Of a stretch of 39,333 bases of DNA, positions 9,401 through 14,851 are shown piece after piece (position 1 is the stretch's first letter; each line of letters starts with the position of its first letter). The stretch lies in the NCBI GenBank assembly GCA_902774265.1, contig CACYHR010000044.1:1-39333 (forward strand), given 5' to 3'. The notes beneath the pieces were generated by a model. It did not search any database and had not been told where the DNA came from. It saw only the letters and a list, made by a program, of their open reading frames with translations. This stretch comes from an uncultured Eubacteriales bacterium. Lineage in GTDB: Bacteria; Bacillota; Clostridia; Peptostreptococcales; Anaerovoracaceae. The translations under genes were made by a program, and so were the position numbers.

Positions 9401-11253
9401 ATGATAAGAGTCGGCGCCCCGTAAAAATGATAATTGTCCTCAGTATTCTTTTCGAAGGGATCGCACCTTGTCAGATTTCCGTTTCCATCACTTATGATCA
9501 TGGAGGATGCATTCTTTATACCGGCATTTACGAAATCCTCGCCATGTTGCATAGCTGCTTTTCTTGTACTGACCCTGTTCACGATCAGCTGATCCGCGAC
9601 CGAAGCGGTAAAGTTGGCGCAGTCTGCCCCGAACTCATAGTAGGACGAAGGTTTTCCATTTGCGAGCTTCATCGCCTTGTTTCCGGCAAATAAAGCACTG
9701 CCTTTAGCTTTGTCGTCATCCGTCGAATCATCCTCAAGTTCATCCACGATCTCAAACACTCCATTGTCATATGAGTACAGCACACTGTCAAGATATATCT
9801 TGGCATCGCCGGCGCTTCCCGATATATTACCTACAGCAAGATTCGTCTTCATGAGAGGTGCGCTGTAGTAGTTCTCATCCCAGCCGTTTGCAGAAACAAA
9901 TTTGCCCTCTTCCGTTGTCGATCCGTCTACGACAGCCATGTTCTGTATGGATTCAAGCACCATTTCACCCTTGTCTTTATCGTATATATAGCGGCCGAGA
10001 ACTCTGGATGCGTTCTTATCCTGCTCACTCCTCAGTTGTCCGGCGAGGAACATATCTTCATTTCCGTCTTCGTCCACATCTCCAAACGCAAATGAAACTC
10101 TGATAAGCTCCTGTCCCCCATATGAGATATTCTGCGAGTCTCTCAGCATCTGGCCCTTATCACTTCCGTATAGCAGGACGGATTTGCTCGGGAGAGATTT
10201 TCTAATCAAATCTTCTGAACCGATATTTCCATAGTGATAATCAGTATCTGATGCCCCGCAGGAAATAATCAGGTCGTCTATGCCGTCATTATCCGCATCC
10301 CCGGACGTCAGATCGATATCGTTATACGCGTTGGAAAACCCTGTCATCCGTGTATTTGGTATAAACACAGTAACAGTTCCTGAGGTATTTTTCGGAAGCG
10401 CATAATTCCATGCGCATCTCCATGAGCCGATATCGTAAGGATCTTGGCACTCCTTACCATCGGTAAGGTCGAATACCTTGACATAATTTGTGCCGAACAA
10501 TTCCCCTGTAGGCGCATAGACCGCGATCTCATCGACCGAGTCCTTATCGTAGTCGCCTGCAGTTATCTGGAGCTGGGACTGTACCTGAAAGTTATAGGAC
10601 GCTACATAACCTGTAAGCGTTGTGATAACAACACTATCGGAATACCTTCCGCTTACGGGATCGTAAAGGCACATATATAGATTTTTGTCAGTCTTTTCTT
10701 GTGTAGATATGTCCCTGTAATGGTAATGTGTATAGACTATAGCGACAGCCGAGGCTCTTCCGTCTCCGTTTATATCGCACTTTACCGCATCCACAAAGTC
10801 ATGTTGTTTTATTGGATTAGCTCCGCCGGTTTCGGTATCATAAGGTATTACATTTTTTATCGGCTTATCCAGGAACTCATTAAGATTCCCGTTTAGTTTT
10901 TTGTTGTGCCCGTACAGCAAAGACTTGTTTCGATCATCCTGATTCGCATTATTTGAATCAGAATGTGAAATATCGAAAAGCACCGCCTCGTCCACTTCAC
11001 TCAGATTTGTTACATCAGAACCGTACGGATTGGTCGTCGCATCCGGATCATAGTCCTCCGGCATTTTTGACGTGTCAAAGCCCATGCTCGCAAGCACGCC
11101 GCCGTTCTTATCATATGAAATGTCTTCGCCGTCAGCGATGGATCCCACTTCCGCGAACACATCTCCATTCAGCGAGCTCAGTCCCAACGCTGCAGGCAGA
11201 CATAACGCTGCCGCGATCATAAGGATCAAAATCCTTTTCACTGTACATGACAT
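448..11253 (-). CDS. Giant secreted multidomain protein (FG-GAP, fn3, Ig-like, InlB-like and beta-helix-like modules)
   Basis: About 3600 residues, predicted to be exported. The start chosen is the ATG at 11253: AGGGGG stands seven bases before it and a clean signal peptide follows (MSCTVKRILILM, then a hydrophobic core). An upstream in-frame ATG at 11286 also has AGGGAG. In order: Ca-binding FG-GAP/VCBS-like repeats at about residues 158-405 (DINGDG, GDYDKD, GDADNDGIDD, GDVDEDGNED); a fibronectin III module near 980-1080; an Ig-like module with YQWQKY and GTYRCR near 1100-1190; two InlB-like B-repeat modules near 1545-1680 (GYEISKW, GWEFKEW); a GLUG or beta-helix-like stretch near 2150-2290; several bacterial Ig-like (BIG_2) modules with the WSSSDESVA signature; a Gly/Ser linker and a Glu/Pro linker; and a Lys-rich fn3-like end. 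No LPXTG anchor or dockerin is seen. Adhesion or matrix binding is the likely role, inferred from module types only. Confidence 0.9.
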   Translation of the reverse strand: MSCTVKRILILMIAAALCLPAALGLSSLNGDVFAEVGSIADGEDISYDKNGGVLASMGFDTSKMPEDYDPDATTNPYGSDVTNLSEVDEAVLFDISHSDSNNANQDDRNKSLLYGHNKKLNGNLNEFLDKPIKNVIPYDTETGGANPIKQHDFVDAVKCDINGDGRASAVAIVYTHYHYRDISTQEKTDKNLYMCLYDPVSGRYSDSVVITTLTGYVASYNFQVQSQLQITAGDYDKDSVDEIAVYAPTGELFGTNYVKVFDLTDGKECQDPYDIGSWRCAWNYALPKNTSGTVTVFIPNTRMTGFSNAYNDIDLTSGDADNDGIDDLIISCGASDTDYHYGNIGSEDLIRKSLPSKSVLLYGSDKGQMLRDSQNISYGGQELIRVSFAFGDVDEDGNEDMFLAGQLRSEQDKNASRVLGRYIYDKDKGEMVLESIQNMAVVDGSTTEEGKFVSANGWDENYYSAPLMKTNLAVGNISGSAGDAKIYLDSVLYSYDNGVFEIVDELEDDSTDDDKAKGSALFAGNKAMKLANGKPSSYYEFGADCANFTASVADQLIVNRVSTRKAAMQHGEDFVNAGIKNASSMIISDGNGNLTRCDPFEKNTEDNYHFYGAPTLIIAADTDKDGLIAEYTGEHDIQYQDPAVLAVLASPPYFEDVAAYDEGGMLPFLTTDYGQITGSTHGIEYSFSSEFGGFLNTKHGVASAHGIANVSVGWASAETWGWEKERDFEISYRTEGGEDAVVMYSIPTENYVYKIRGVMVNDDGDYEEFTNTMVVTKPHKPVTQTLTMEDYEEIQKRYSDILPDVSKYLTSTPGDPASYPMNQNDLSDEAKSHIDWKTDHPVDYGEKWAGTAFGTGSITQTLSYSKETRDRYDNHLDGAFFSTELGFGSDVDTMFWFTSIAGGATFSFSQVEGDIAASIEGADCSGTIKNMPRAAKDYGYGFSWKLFKYNIKDKNCTFPVVTYMVNDVTAPPKLPDNIEQDFEKSTDSEIALTWTYNHGNPQRFEIYRYEDFPIGGGDKLIGTVDGSDYKILKDEDGNTLRDKDGHVIRGYSFTDKNLTADTKYKYRVKVRTAKLPGESIFSPVIEARTDVGTKPDISLSADELTIYPDSTYDIKARLADPENYQSNISYQWQKYNTKKRKWEDIEGCNKQLLHFYRCAPKDAGTYRCRMNLVRKRESSPQYISTFTESCIVSFSLRSVQFSDIQVFEGEGVSRTNTGLYVNVSNTSQTSREKPTGMVVFDIDGPNGNIRVAENINEETGDVTINSIEDRIEDLGAIGFVDGGYVITCYYAGNAIFYPAGDPEEYHYLRNIDSSMFLSLQSSYYFGEDLAATMGLFEYSQNISGKISRKDYTDKISTVNFYKADGIEKGELVASCDMTSTNAAAELPLDKRLANKAYVEVYMHGSNEPAASKVIVTRKVPLEIDVKDKTTGTGTLLEQLTSDDLELSGGIDPKKENIPTADGNKSLSDFMLFKYYQQNGDYICSSKNFDSGKFIPASYYGAVELEAVTGGVDTSWFYTPVYKKGRFMVVGNYYLISAGPEDNSTGSVRMVSPDKKTDFTKEGYVGGTKIVLKAEPNPGYEISKWIVDDCGNKTTYPGTESFTFTVRSQNTNGAGEVNIIAVMKPKNNRIKFGYIGSKDSGSVRVTPEIQSGDNVLAGSKLTFTATPAPGWEFKEWRFTTLGGNNVVSGGTANEDGSNTKEYTMPDSSAEVYAVFSRISVDVAAAEGLEVLYVNNGGDPYHDVGELVKTEKGRNVPLGSEVIVRTKPGFVLASDAEWNALIVNADGTEQIPVTETESQGRPACTFTLPDNAISAVVNAKTEKGKYTVETEAEGVKFTISVDGQEMEGSTVKDIVSGSQIDIKASPENRGEHISGWIINGEEQASRDTIYTCNITENMYVSATTDTVTGYSMSMSAEGGGPLEYIISNDEGKEVQKGTVGEGTSLSTDVYKGESVLFRSAEGDNEYTLTSITVNGEKQTLDEGTFRIDGIDGDVNIKATFSPNNYYSAEISSKFRDERARILDSSGGEIKNGEIIRAAKKRVFAFSVVVPKNSDPYVWVADPDKDPSTYGSKEILWPDPDGHETYNDALEIYHYSYSYNPEIIRSDARITVSDHYTFYISTPDQFTNYIRMAKSGSTQGKQTDGVLMNDIDMQSIDIGQLEEDLRLQHMYASFDGNGYTISNLRLFAKPGERGFRGLFGTIHEGAEIRDVVFSNLTINGSNNCGFLADTNCGTISGVSIIGSSITVSEDSARAGIAYENRGTIEHCMIRDLTFHNSTASGSTVAGGVVYNGPAPGSESSDASNASMTGNYFENVGTSAGVMKNNIVALDGESVQHNGSFTSNYYLQTYDTHDSHGKNAFDLTETPDVEELAEKEVQTPEFYRKLAYVMNNKLGGAIYGVKKNPEEKYVYVLTGNDEQIAAPVKVEFVSGSKITKYYVPGKITLPGEDLFPDKTPDAWEVGSRAYLPGEEIDVQNDVRINGIIEDDLNEYTAALSRTDAAGEVLNTVYYKNVDDAIAAADERGENAYQKLQIIGNAVISVDSQNVSEYTTITVKAGASLKISNKTQINNKGKLILENGAVVHKYGSLVNEGSISIAEGAKLYNYGSTFINRNGGTVTGKIYCKPHMYGAWKYADAPDKDGKWTRTSICTVCGETETEEIEPNPSAEGVESIEITTEPQKTVFEVGDQFETEGMLVTANLTNGTRAAVTDYTLTLSLGDEAGKPLTNGVVLDSEGSGRVIVTYDRFSAEYEIAVNNTPELLKLTDAEGNEISEDEVKPGDIFSLKASLRSRLPYETSFVWTTGSDSIVSISPNEKGTSCTVTAGDPGKTTVTVKVVDVNGNTVGTIKSRSVEISNVSHITDISIKGDDIRIGKNEKKEIELDITPSNTTDTLSWSSSDESVAVVDQSGNLTGKGGGEAVITVSAPSGLSDSCRVFVYEKAQDMTLQSDGILMHEGDFEVIRAEASNSRANGNVTWTVDYPDTAAFYVKNEETGEMETSETFTSAFSADGKGTSEAYATIKGLKAGTATVTASTESENGETIRKTCSVTVGSSSKFVHITFNGAHVSGVVKEFDIAGLSTAERIVQLSAESSEPNDTFSWSTVDDETNPVISVDSNGKVSLKRKGTAAVKLTSNSTYETDICLITVVSRAKGVELSESSIEIEEGKSYKLTASIVPEGSDGNVTWSSSDESVATVAADGTVTAVKAGTAVIRAIPDVKGAESSSCNVTVEKSGTDPEPGGDPTPDPDPSGGGSGGGDSGGGSGGGGGSGGGGGSDSSSGDSTEADQEIKLNVDSSITLEEGKNLQITATVPPTAEGVITWASSDSTVASVTADGIVTALKEGECDITASFSQPGIRSASCHVTVSRAEADPEPEPEPGSDPNQKGIDGTDVGEGASAASADKAITSMDSEKDLKGTEFSKLKLKSSRQTKTSVKLKWSKVSKAETYVIYGNRCGDKYKPKKLVSVRGTSKTVSRIGGKKLKKGTYYKFIIVSLDKDNNVVSTSKLICVSTKGGSSGNYKSVKVDSKTLKKARKLKKGSTLKLNASPVPQSKKLKVKKYFGLRYESTNSKIASVSSKGVIKAKSKGKCYVYAYAQNGVYKKIKIVTK

Positions 11254-11449
11254 TTCAATACCCCCTGTCTTTACGAACATCTGCATTGCCTGCTCCCTGC
11301 AGGCACAATTCACACAGACTGCCGGATAGTATATTTATTGAACAATATCATAATATATACAAATTTACACCGCTTATTACGCCTTTTATTTTACTATAAC
11401 ATTTCCATAACTTCATCCGAAACATTCTTCCGGGAAAGATTATGGCATT
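11254..11449. other. AT-rich leader and upstream region of the giant gene
   Basis: This stretch is markedly AT-rich between about 11325 and 11410 and must hold the promoter of the giant gene on the minus strand. Several TATAAT-like boxes (TATGAT, TATACT, TATAGT) can be seen, but none has a convincing -35 box at 16-18 bases, so no single promoter is called. Confidence 0.4.
11288..11304 (-). promoter_or_regulatory. Leader hairpin with a Shine-Dalgarno-like loop upstream of the giant gene
   Basis: On the minus strand GCCTGC and GCAGGC form a 6-bp stem around the loop AGGGA. The loop sequence could serve the in-frame ATG at 11286, one of two possible starts of the giant gene. If that start is used, the hairpin would hide its ribosome binding site. 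The downstream ATG at 11253 has its own unstructured AGGGGG. Confidence 0.3.
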
Positions 11450-11478
11450 TTCAACCAGGAGCAAAGCTCCTGGTTGAA
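11450..11478. repeat. Perfect 13-bp palindrome matching the end of the interspersed repeat
   Basis: TTCAACCAGGAGC, AAA, GCTCCTGGTTGAA: two 13-base arms around a 3-base loop with no mismatch. The left arm plus loop and half of the right arm are identical to the start of the interspersed repeat (copy A at 347-326, copy B at 32568-32588). It stands alone here, without the rest of the repeat, so it may be a solo end or a remnant after deletion. No T-run follows on either strand, which argues against a simple terminator. Confidence 0.75.
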
Positions 11479-11538
11479 TAACAGTTTTCATGTTTAACGG
11501 AACATAAAATAAACTATCTTATTCAGTTCTCCTGCTAT

Positions 11539-11724
11539 TTATGAAAGATACAGGCTCTCCCCAGTTGATGTAGTGCCATTGTGTGACGTGGCTGACCTAA
11601 GACCCCGCGGAGCTGTATACTTCCTGGCCTGTAACGTCCGTATCCATGTTGCCTTCCATGGGTCAAAACATGTCAGCGCTCCGGTTGTTATTAGATTTCG
11701 GGGCTGAATGCTAGGCCGTTGAAT
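11539..11724 (-). pseudogene. Startless 61-codon open frame, possible scar of a mobile element
   Basis: The minus strand carries an uninterrupted frame of 61 codons between two stops, with no start codon and no ribosome binding site. Its C-terminal part reads APRGLRSATSHNGTTSTGE and ends a few residues later. The stretch is richer in G+C than the AT-rich DNA around it. The end faintly recalls 3' ends of IS605-type tnpB genes, but the family is not recognised with any certainty. It sits about 60 bases from the palindrome at 11450-11478. It may instead be a non-coding structured remnant. Confidence 0.25.
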
Positions 11725-11787
11725 TTACTAAGTAAGTAAGAAATTCGAATCTGGTTATCTGTATCTGAACTGATACATAATTAAGGC

Positions 11788-11816
11788 TTGAAACCATAGA
11801 CTTCTCTCATTAAAAT
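11788..11816 (+). promoter_or_regulatory. Sigma-A type promoter of the CPBP protease gene
   Basis: TTGAAA (11788-11793), a 17-base spacer, then TAAAAT (11811-11816). This is close to the consensus of the vegetative sigma factor and places the transcription start about 30 bases before the ATG at 11852. Confidence 0.6.
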
Positions 11817-11851
11817 TGCAATAGTAGTTTTAGTTAGCGAGGTATAATTAT

Positions 11852-12709
11852 ATGTCCAAAGTGAAAAAGACTAAAGAGCACAAGTTTTTAAACAAGCATA
11901 CTATACTGGGGGTAATCTTGCTGATGTACTTTAACTTTGTGCTCATCGATTTTGTTATAGGAGCTACTTCTGCGATTATTTGTAAGCATGCCGGCATAGA
12001 TAGTAAAATCGGGTTGGGAGCAGGGAGCACTATCGGAAGCATATTGGCACTGGTCATATGGTTCCGGTTCTTCTCGCCTGAGTACAAGTGGAAACCTGAA
12101 AGCGGCAGTTGGGGTAAATCCTTCAGGCTGCTTATACCGCTCTATATATACTGGGTGTTCTTGTTCAGTGTGTTTGGATACTTAGCTAAAAGCATTCCGT
12201 TTGGAGCTATCAGCCTCTCGTCATTCCTTGCTGCAATAATGGCAGGAGCCGGCGAGGAGGTCGCTTTCCGCGAAGTCGGCATCTCATATCTGGCAAGGCA
12301 GTGGAAGGATGAAAACAAGATAATCCTGATGGCAGTAATCCCTGCAGCGGCATTTGCACTGACACACGTGACGAATATTGTTTCGATGGGTCTTTCGGAC
12401 GTTCTTAAACAGGCTCTGCTGACACTCTTTATGGGAGTATTCCTCGGCGCTGTTTATATAAGGACCGGTAATATCTGGCCTATCATACTGGGCCATTCAC
12501 TGCACGACATTATGGCATTCAGCGCAAGTGATAAACTGTCAATGCTCGGATTGAATCTCCCGGATTGGTCCGTTACACTTCTTACCGTTATAGAAGCAGG
12601 ACTGCTCATCAGCGGTCTCTACATGCTGCGCAAATCCAAGAGGGCTGAGATAATTGCACTTTGGAATAAACGGTGGAGCCGCGATACCGGTGTAACCGAA
12701 GAAGCATAA
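11852..12709 (+). CDS. CPBP (Abi/CAAX-like) family intramembrane metalloprotease
   Basis: A 285-residue integral membrane protein. The CPBP signature is present: GEEVAFRE near residue 134 gives the EExxxR motif, a conserved His follows in ALTHVTN near 172, and GHSLHD near 213-218 supplies the last metal-binding His. Multiple hydrophobic segments surround these motifs. Known family members are Rce1-like glutamic or metal-dependent membrane proteases, often linked to bacteriocin maturation, self-immunity or signalling. A basic N-terminus (MSKVKKTKEHK) and a basic C-terminal tail suggest cytosolic ends. A GAGG ribosome binding site precedes the start, a promoter lies upstream and a strong terminator follows, so it is a single-gene unit. 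Its substrate cannot be told. Confidence 0.85.
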   Translation: MSKVKKTKEHKFLNKHTILGVILLMYFNFVLIDFVIGATSAIICKHAGIDSKIGLGAGSTIGSILALVIWFRFFSPEYKWKPESGSWGKSFRLLIPLYIYWVFLFSVFGYLAKSIPFGAISLSSFLAAIMAGAGEEVAFREVGISYLARQWKDENKIILMAVIPAAAFALTHVTNIVSMGLSDVLKQALLTLFMGVFLGAVYIRTGNIWPIILGHSLHDIMAFSASDKLSMLGLNLPDWSVTLLTVIEAGLLISGLYMLRKSKRAEIIALWNKRWSRDTGVTEEA

Positions 12710-12777
12710 TCTGAAAGGGGAAGCACGAAGCTATTCATAACCCGGCTTCGATTCCTGTCGCCTTCACCATTGATCAG

Positions 12778-12810
12778 GCTCCAGAGAATAATCTCTGGAG
12801 CTCTTTATTT
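12778..12810 (+). terminator. Intrinsic terminator after the CPBP protease gene
   Basis: GCTCCAGAGA (12778-12787) and TCTCTGGAGC (12792-12801) form a perfect 10-bp stem with a 4-base loop, followed by TCTTTATTT. It lies about 70 bases past the stop. Confidence 0.85.
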
Positions 12811-13003
12811 GCAACGAACACGGGCGATTCCAGGCGATGCAGGGATTTCGCAAATGGTTGCAAAAATGGTCTCACTCAAAGAACGGAAAAACGCATAATT
12901 TGTACAAATTTCGAAGGCATAATTCACAGACGTCCAAGTGTTGTCCAACGATAATTCAGGTAGATATATTATGAGATCCCTCGGGCGAAAAATCATAGAT
13001 GTC
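12811..13003. other. Upstream region of the MATE/ATP-grasp operon with a 14-bp palindrome
   Basis: No supported gene is seen here; a 63-codon minus-strand frame has no ribosome binding site or recognisable product. It contains the perfect palindrome AATTTGTACAAATT (12897-12910), flanked by two near-direct GCATAATT repeats (12894 and 12917). Lying about 95 bases before the operon's -35 box, these could be a regulator binding site, but that is a guess. Confidence 0.35.
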
Positions 13004-13032
13004 TCTACATGCTTCGAAAAATCGTATATAAT
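13004..13032 (+). promoter_or_regulatory. Promoter of the MATE/ATP-grasp operon
   Basis: A perfect TATAAT box (13027-13032) lies 17 bases after TCTACA (13004-13009), which matches four of six positions of the -35 consensus. The ATG of the MATE gene follows 65 bases downstream. The ribosome binding site there is weak (AAAAAGAT), so translation may be limited. Confidence 0.6.
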
Positions 13033-13096
13033 TAGGTTTGATTTATAGCTATATTAAAACTAGAGAATAGTTCTGCAAAATGCAGACAAAAAGATA

Positions 13097-14851
13097 ATGA
13101 CATATCCAAAATACCAGAGAACCGGAACTGTTTTGAACAGAGAATACATTCGTTTCATGATTCCGGCAACGCTGTCCGCTATAGGAATTTCACTGAGTGA
13201 ATTTGCGGACAGTATGGTCGTCTCGAATCTGCTTGATTCAAATGCTTTCGCGATCATCAATCTTGCGTTACCGATCATCTTTATGGCCACGATGATCTAT
13301 ACGATAACCGGGCTGGGAGGGTCGCTTCTCTTCGCCGAATGTCTGGGAAAAAAAGAGAGCAAAAATGCAGATAACTATTTTACGATATCATCGGGCCTGT
13401 CGGTTTTGACAGGGATCGTGCTTATTGTGATCCTTATTGCCTCGCACTCCTTTCTCGGCGATGTTTTCGGTTGTCCGGAGGAGTTGAGGTCGGAATTCGA
13501 TACGTATGTACGTGTCCTGTGTTTCTTTGTTCCGGTGGGAATCCTGTGCATGCACTTCACCTATTTTTTTCCGATCATTGGAAGACCGTTTCTTTCCATG
13601 GGGATCGTGATCTCGGTGAACGCGCTGAACATCATTCTTGATTTTGTTTTCATTCGAACATTCGGAATGGGTTGTGAGGGGGCAGCGGCAGCCACACTGG
13701 TGTCATACGTTCTCGTATTTGTCGTAATGCTTTTTATCTGGCATTTTGGCAAGATTTCCATGAATCTTTGCAGAGTAAGCAATACACGAAAGTGTATAGA
13801 GGAGATCGTAAAAAAGGGATTGCCGGCGGGAGTCGTACAAGCCGGTTATATGGTGACAACCGTCTTCTGTAATCATTTCATGAATCTTGCATTCGGATTG
13901 AGCGGTGTGGTGGCCATGTCTCTCTTTAGTCAGCTGGATTCGTTCATTTCCATAGCGCTGACGGGGATCGTGGATAACAATGCCTCCTTTGCAGCTATGC
14001 TGAAGGGGGAAGGGGATTATTATGGGATCCGCAATCTGAGCAAGCGTGTAGCAGTGATGATCGTAGTGGCATGTTCCGCGATGTCAGTTGTTTTCGTATT
14101 GTTCCCGCAGCACCTGGCTGCGATGTTTAATATTCGCGATCCGAAAACTCTGGCATTGATTGAGAAGCTGATATGGATATATGTCCTGTATTATCCTTTG
14201 CGCGGGATCCTGCTCGTTCTCAGGGATATTTACAATACGCTGGACAGAAGCACGTATGCGACCGTTATTGGCATTCTGGACAAAGTTGTTTCCATTCCTC
14301 TTATCGGCGGAGCACTGTATATTTTCTTTGGAGGATACGGGCTGATTGCGGCTTTCCCAATAAGTGTGACTCTGCTCCTTTTTATCATAGCAGGGGTCAA
14401 TCACAGGATCGTTATAAGATCGAATGGAAGATACTCGCCCATATTGCTTTTGGACGAAGAGTATCCGTTGAAAAATATCAGCAGCTTTTCAGTAGACTCC
14501 CTGGAAACCCCGGCGCAGATCGGGACATATATAGCAGACAGTCTGATGCATAGCTCTATGGATCCTTCTGTCTCGCACAAAATATGCCTTGCCGCTGAGG
14601 AAATGGGATTATATATAATAGACCAGTGTGGGATCGATAAGGCTGTGGATTTTCTAATCAGTCACAACGGCAGTGAATATATCCTAACATGCAGAAGTTC
14701 GGGCAAACCATTTTATCCCATCAAAACAGACAGAGAAGAAATGTCTTTGAATGAAATGCTGCTGACTGGTCTGTTCGAAATCAGACACGAGTATATTTTT
14801 GGCTTGAATTCCACGAGCCTTACCATAGGAGACAAAAAACATGACGAATAA
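13097..14851 (+). CDS. MATE family exporter with an extra C-terminal ATPase-like domain
   Basis: 584 residues. Residues 1 to about 440 are a polytopic MATE transporter with about twelve hydrophobic segments, including FMIPATLSAIGISLSEFAD near the start. Ordinary MATE proteins end near residue 450. Here about 130 further soluble residues follow, including SHKICLAAEEMGLYIID, which resembles the N-box helix of RsbW/HATPase-like domains. The Asn expected in an active N-box is not visible, so the domain may bind a ligand or be degenerate. MATE proteins export drugs or metabolites using Na+ or H+ gradients. The gene overlaps the ATP-grasp gene by 11 bases, implying coupled translation and a joint role. 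The start follows a weak AAAAAGAT site; an ATG at 13079 leads straight to a stop. Confidence 0.85.
   Translation: MTYPKYQRTGTVLNREYIRFMIPATLSAIGISLSEFADSMVVSNLLDSNAFAIINLALPIIFMATMIYTITGLGGSLLFAECLGKKESKNADNYFTISSGLSVLTGIVLIVILIASHSFLGDVFGCPEELRSEFDTYVRVLCFFVPVGILCMHFTYFFPIIGRPFLSMGIVISVNALNIILDFVFIRTFGMGCEGAAAATLVSYVLVFVVMLFIWHFGKISMNLCRVSNTRKCIEEIVKKGLPAGVVQAGYMVTTVFCNHFMNLAFGLSGVVAMSLFSQLDSFISIALTGIVDNNASFAAMLKGEGDYYGIRNLSKRVAVMIVVACSAMSVVFVLFPQHLAAMFNIRDPKTLALIEKLIWIYVLYYPLRGILLVLRDIYNTLDRSTYATVIGILDKVVSIPLIGGALYIFFGGYGLIAAFPISVTLLLFIIAGVNHRIVIRSNGRYSPILLLDEEYPLKNISSFSVDSLETPAQIGTYIADSLMHSSMDPSVSHKICLAAEEMGLYIIDQCGIDKAVDFLISHNGSEYILTCRSSGKPFYPIKTDREEMSLNEMLLTGLFEIRHEYIFGLNSTSLTIGDKKHDE

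Noticed and set aside
11314-11450. Cyclic-di-GMP riboswitch ahead of the giant surface protein gene
   Set aside because: The conserved GEMM core motifs are not found in the leader; only a short hairpin is seen.
12805-12996. 63-codon minus-strand frame upstream of the MATE gene
   Set aside because: No ribosome binding site, no similarity recognised, and it starts inside the terminator tail of the CPBP gene.
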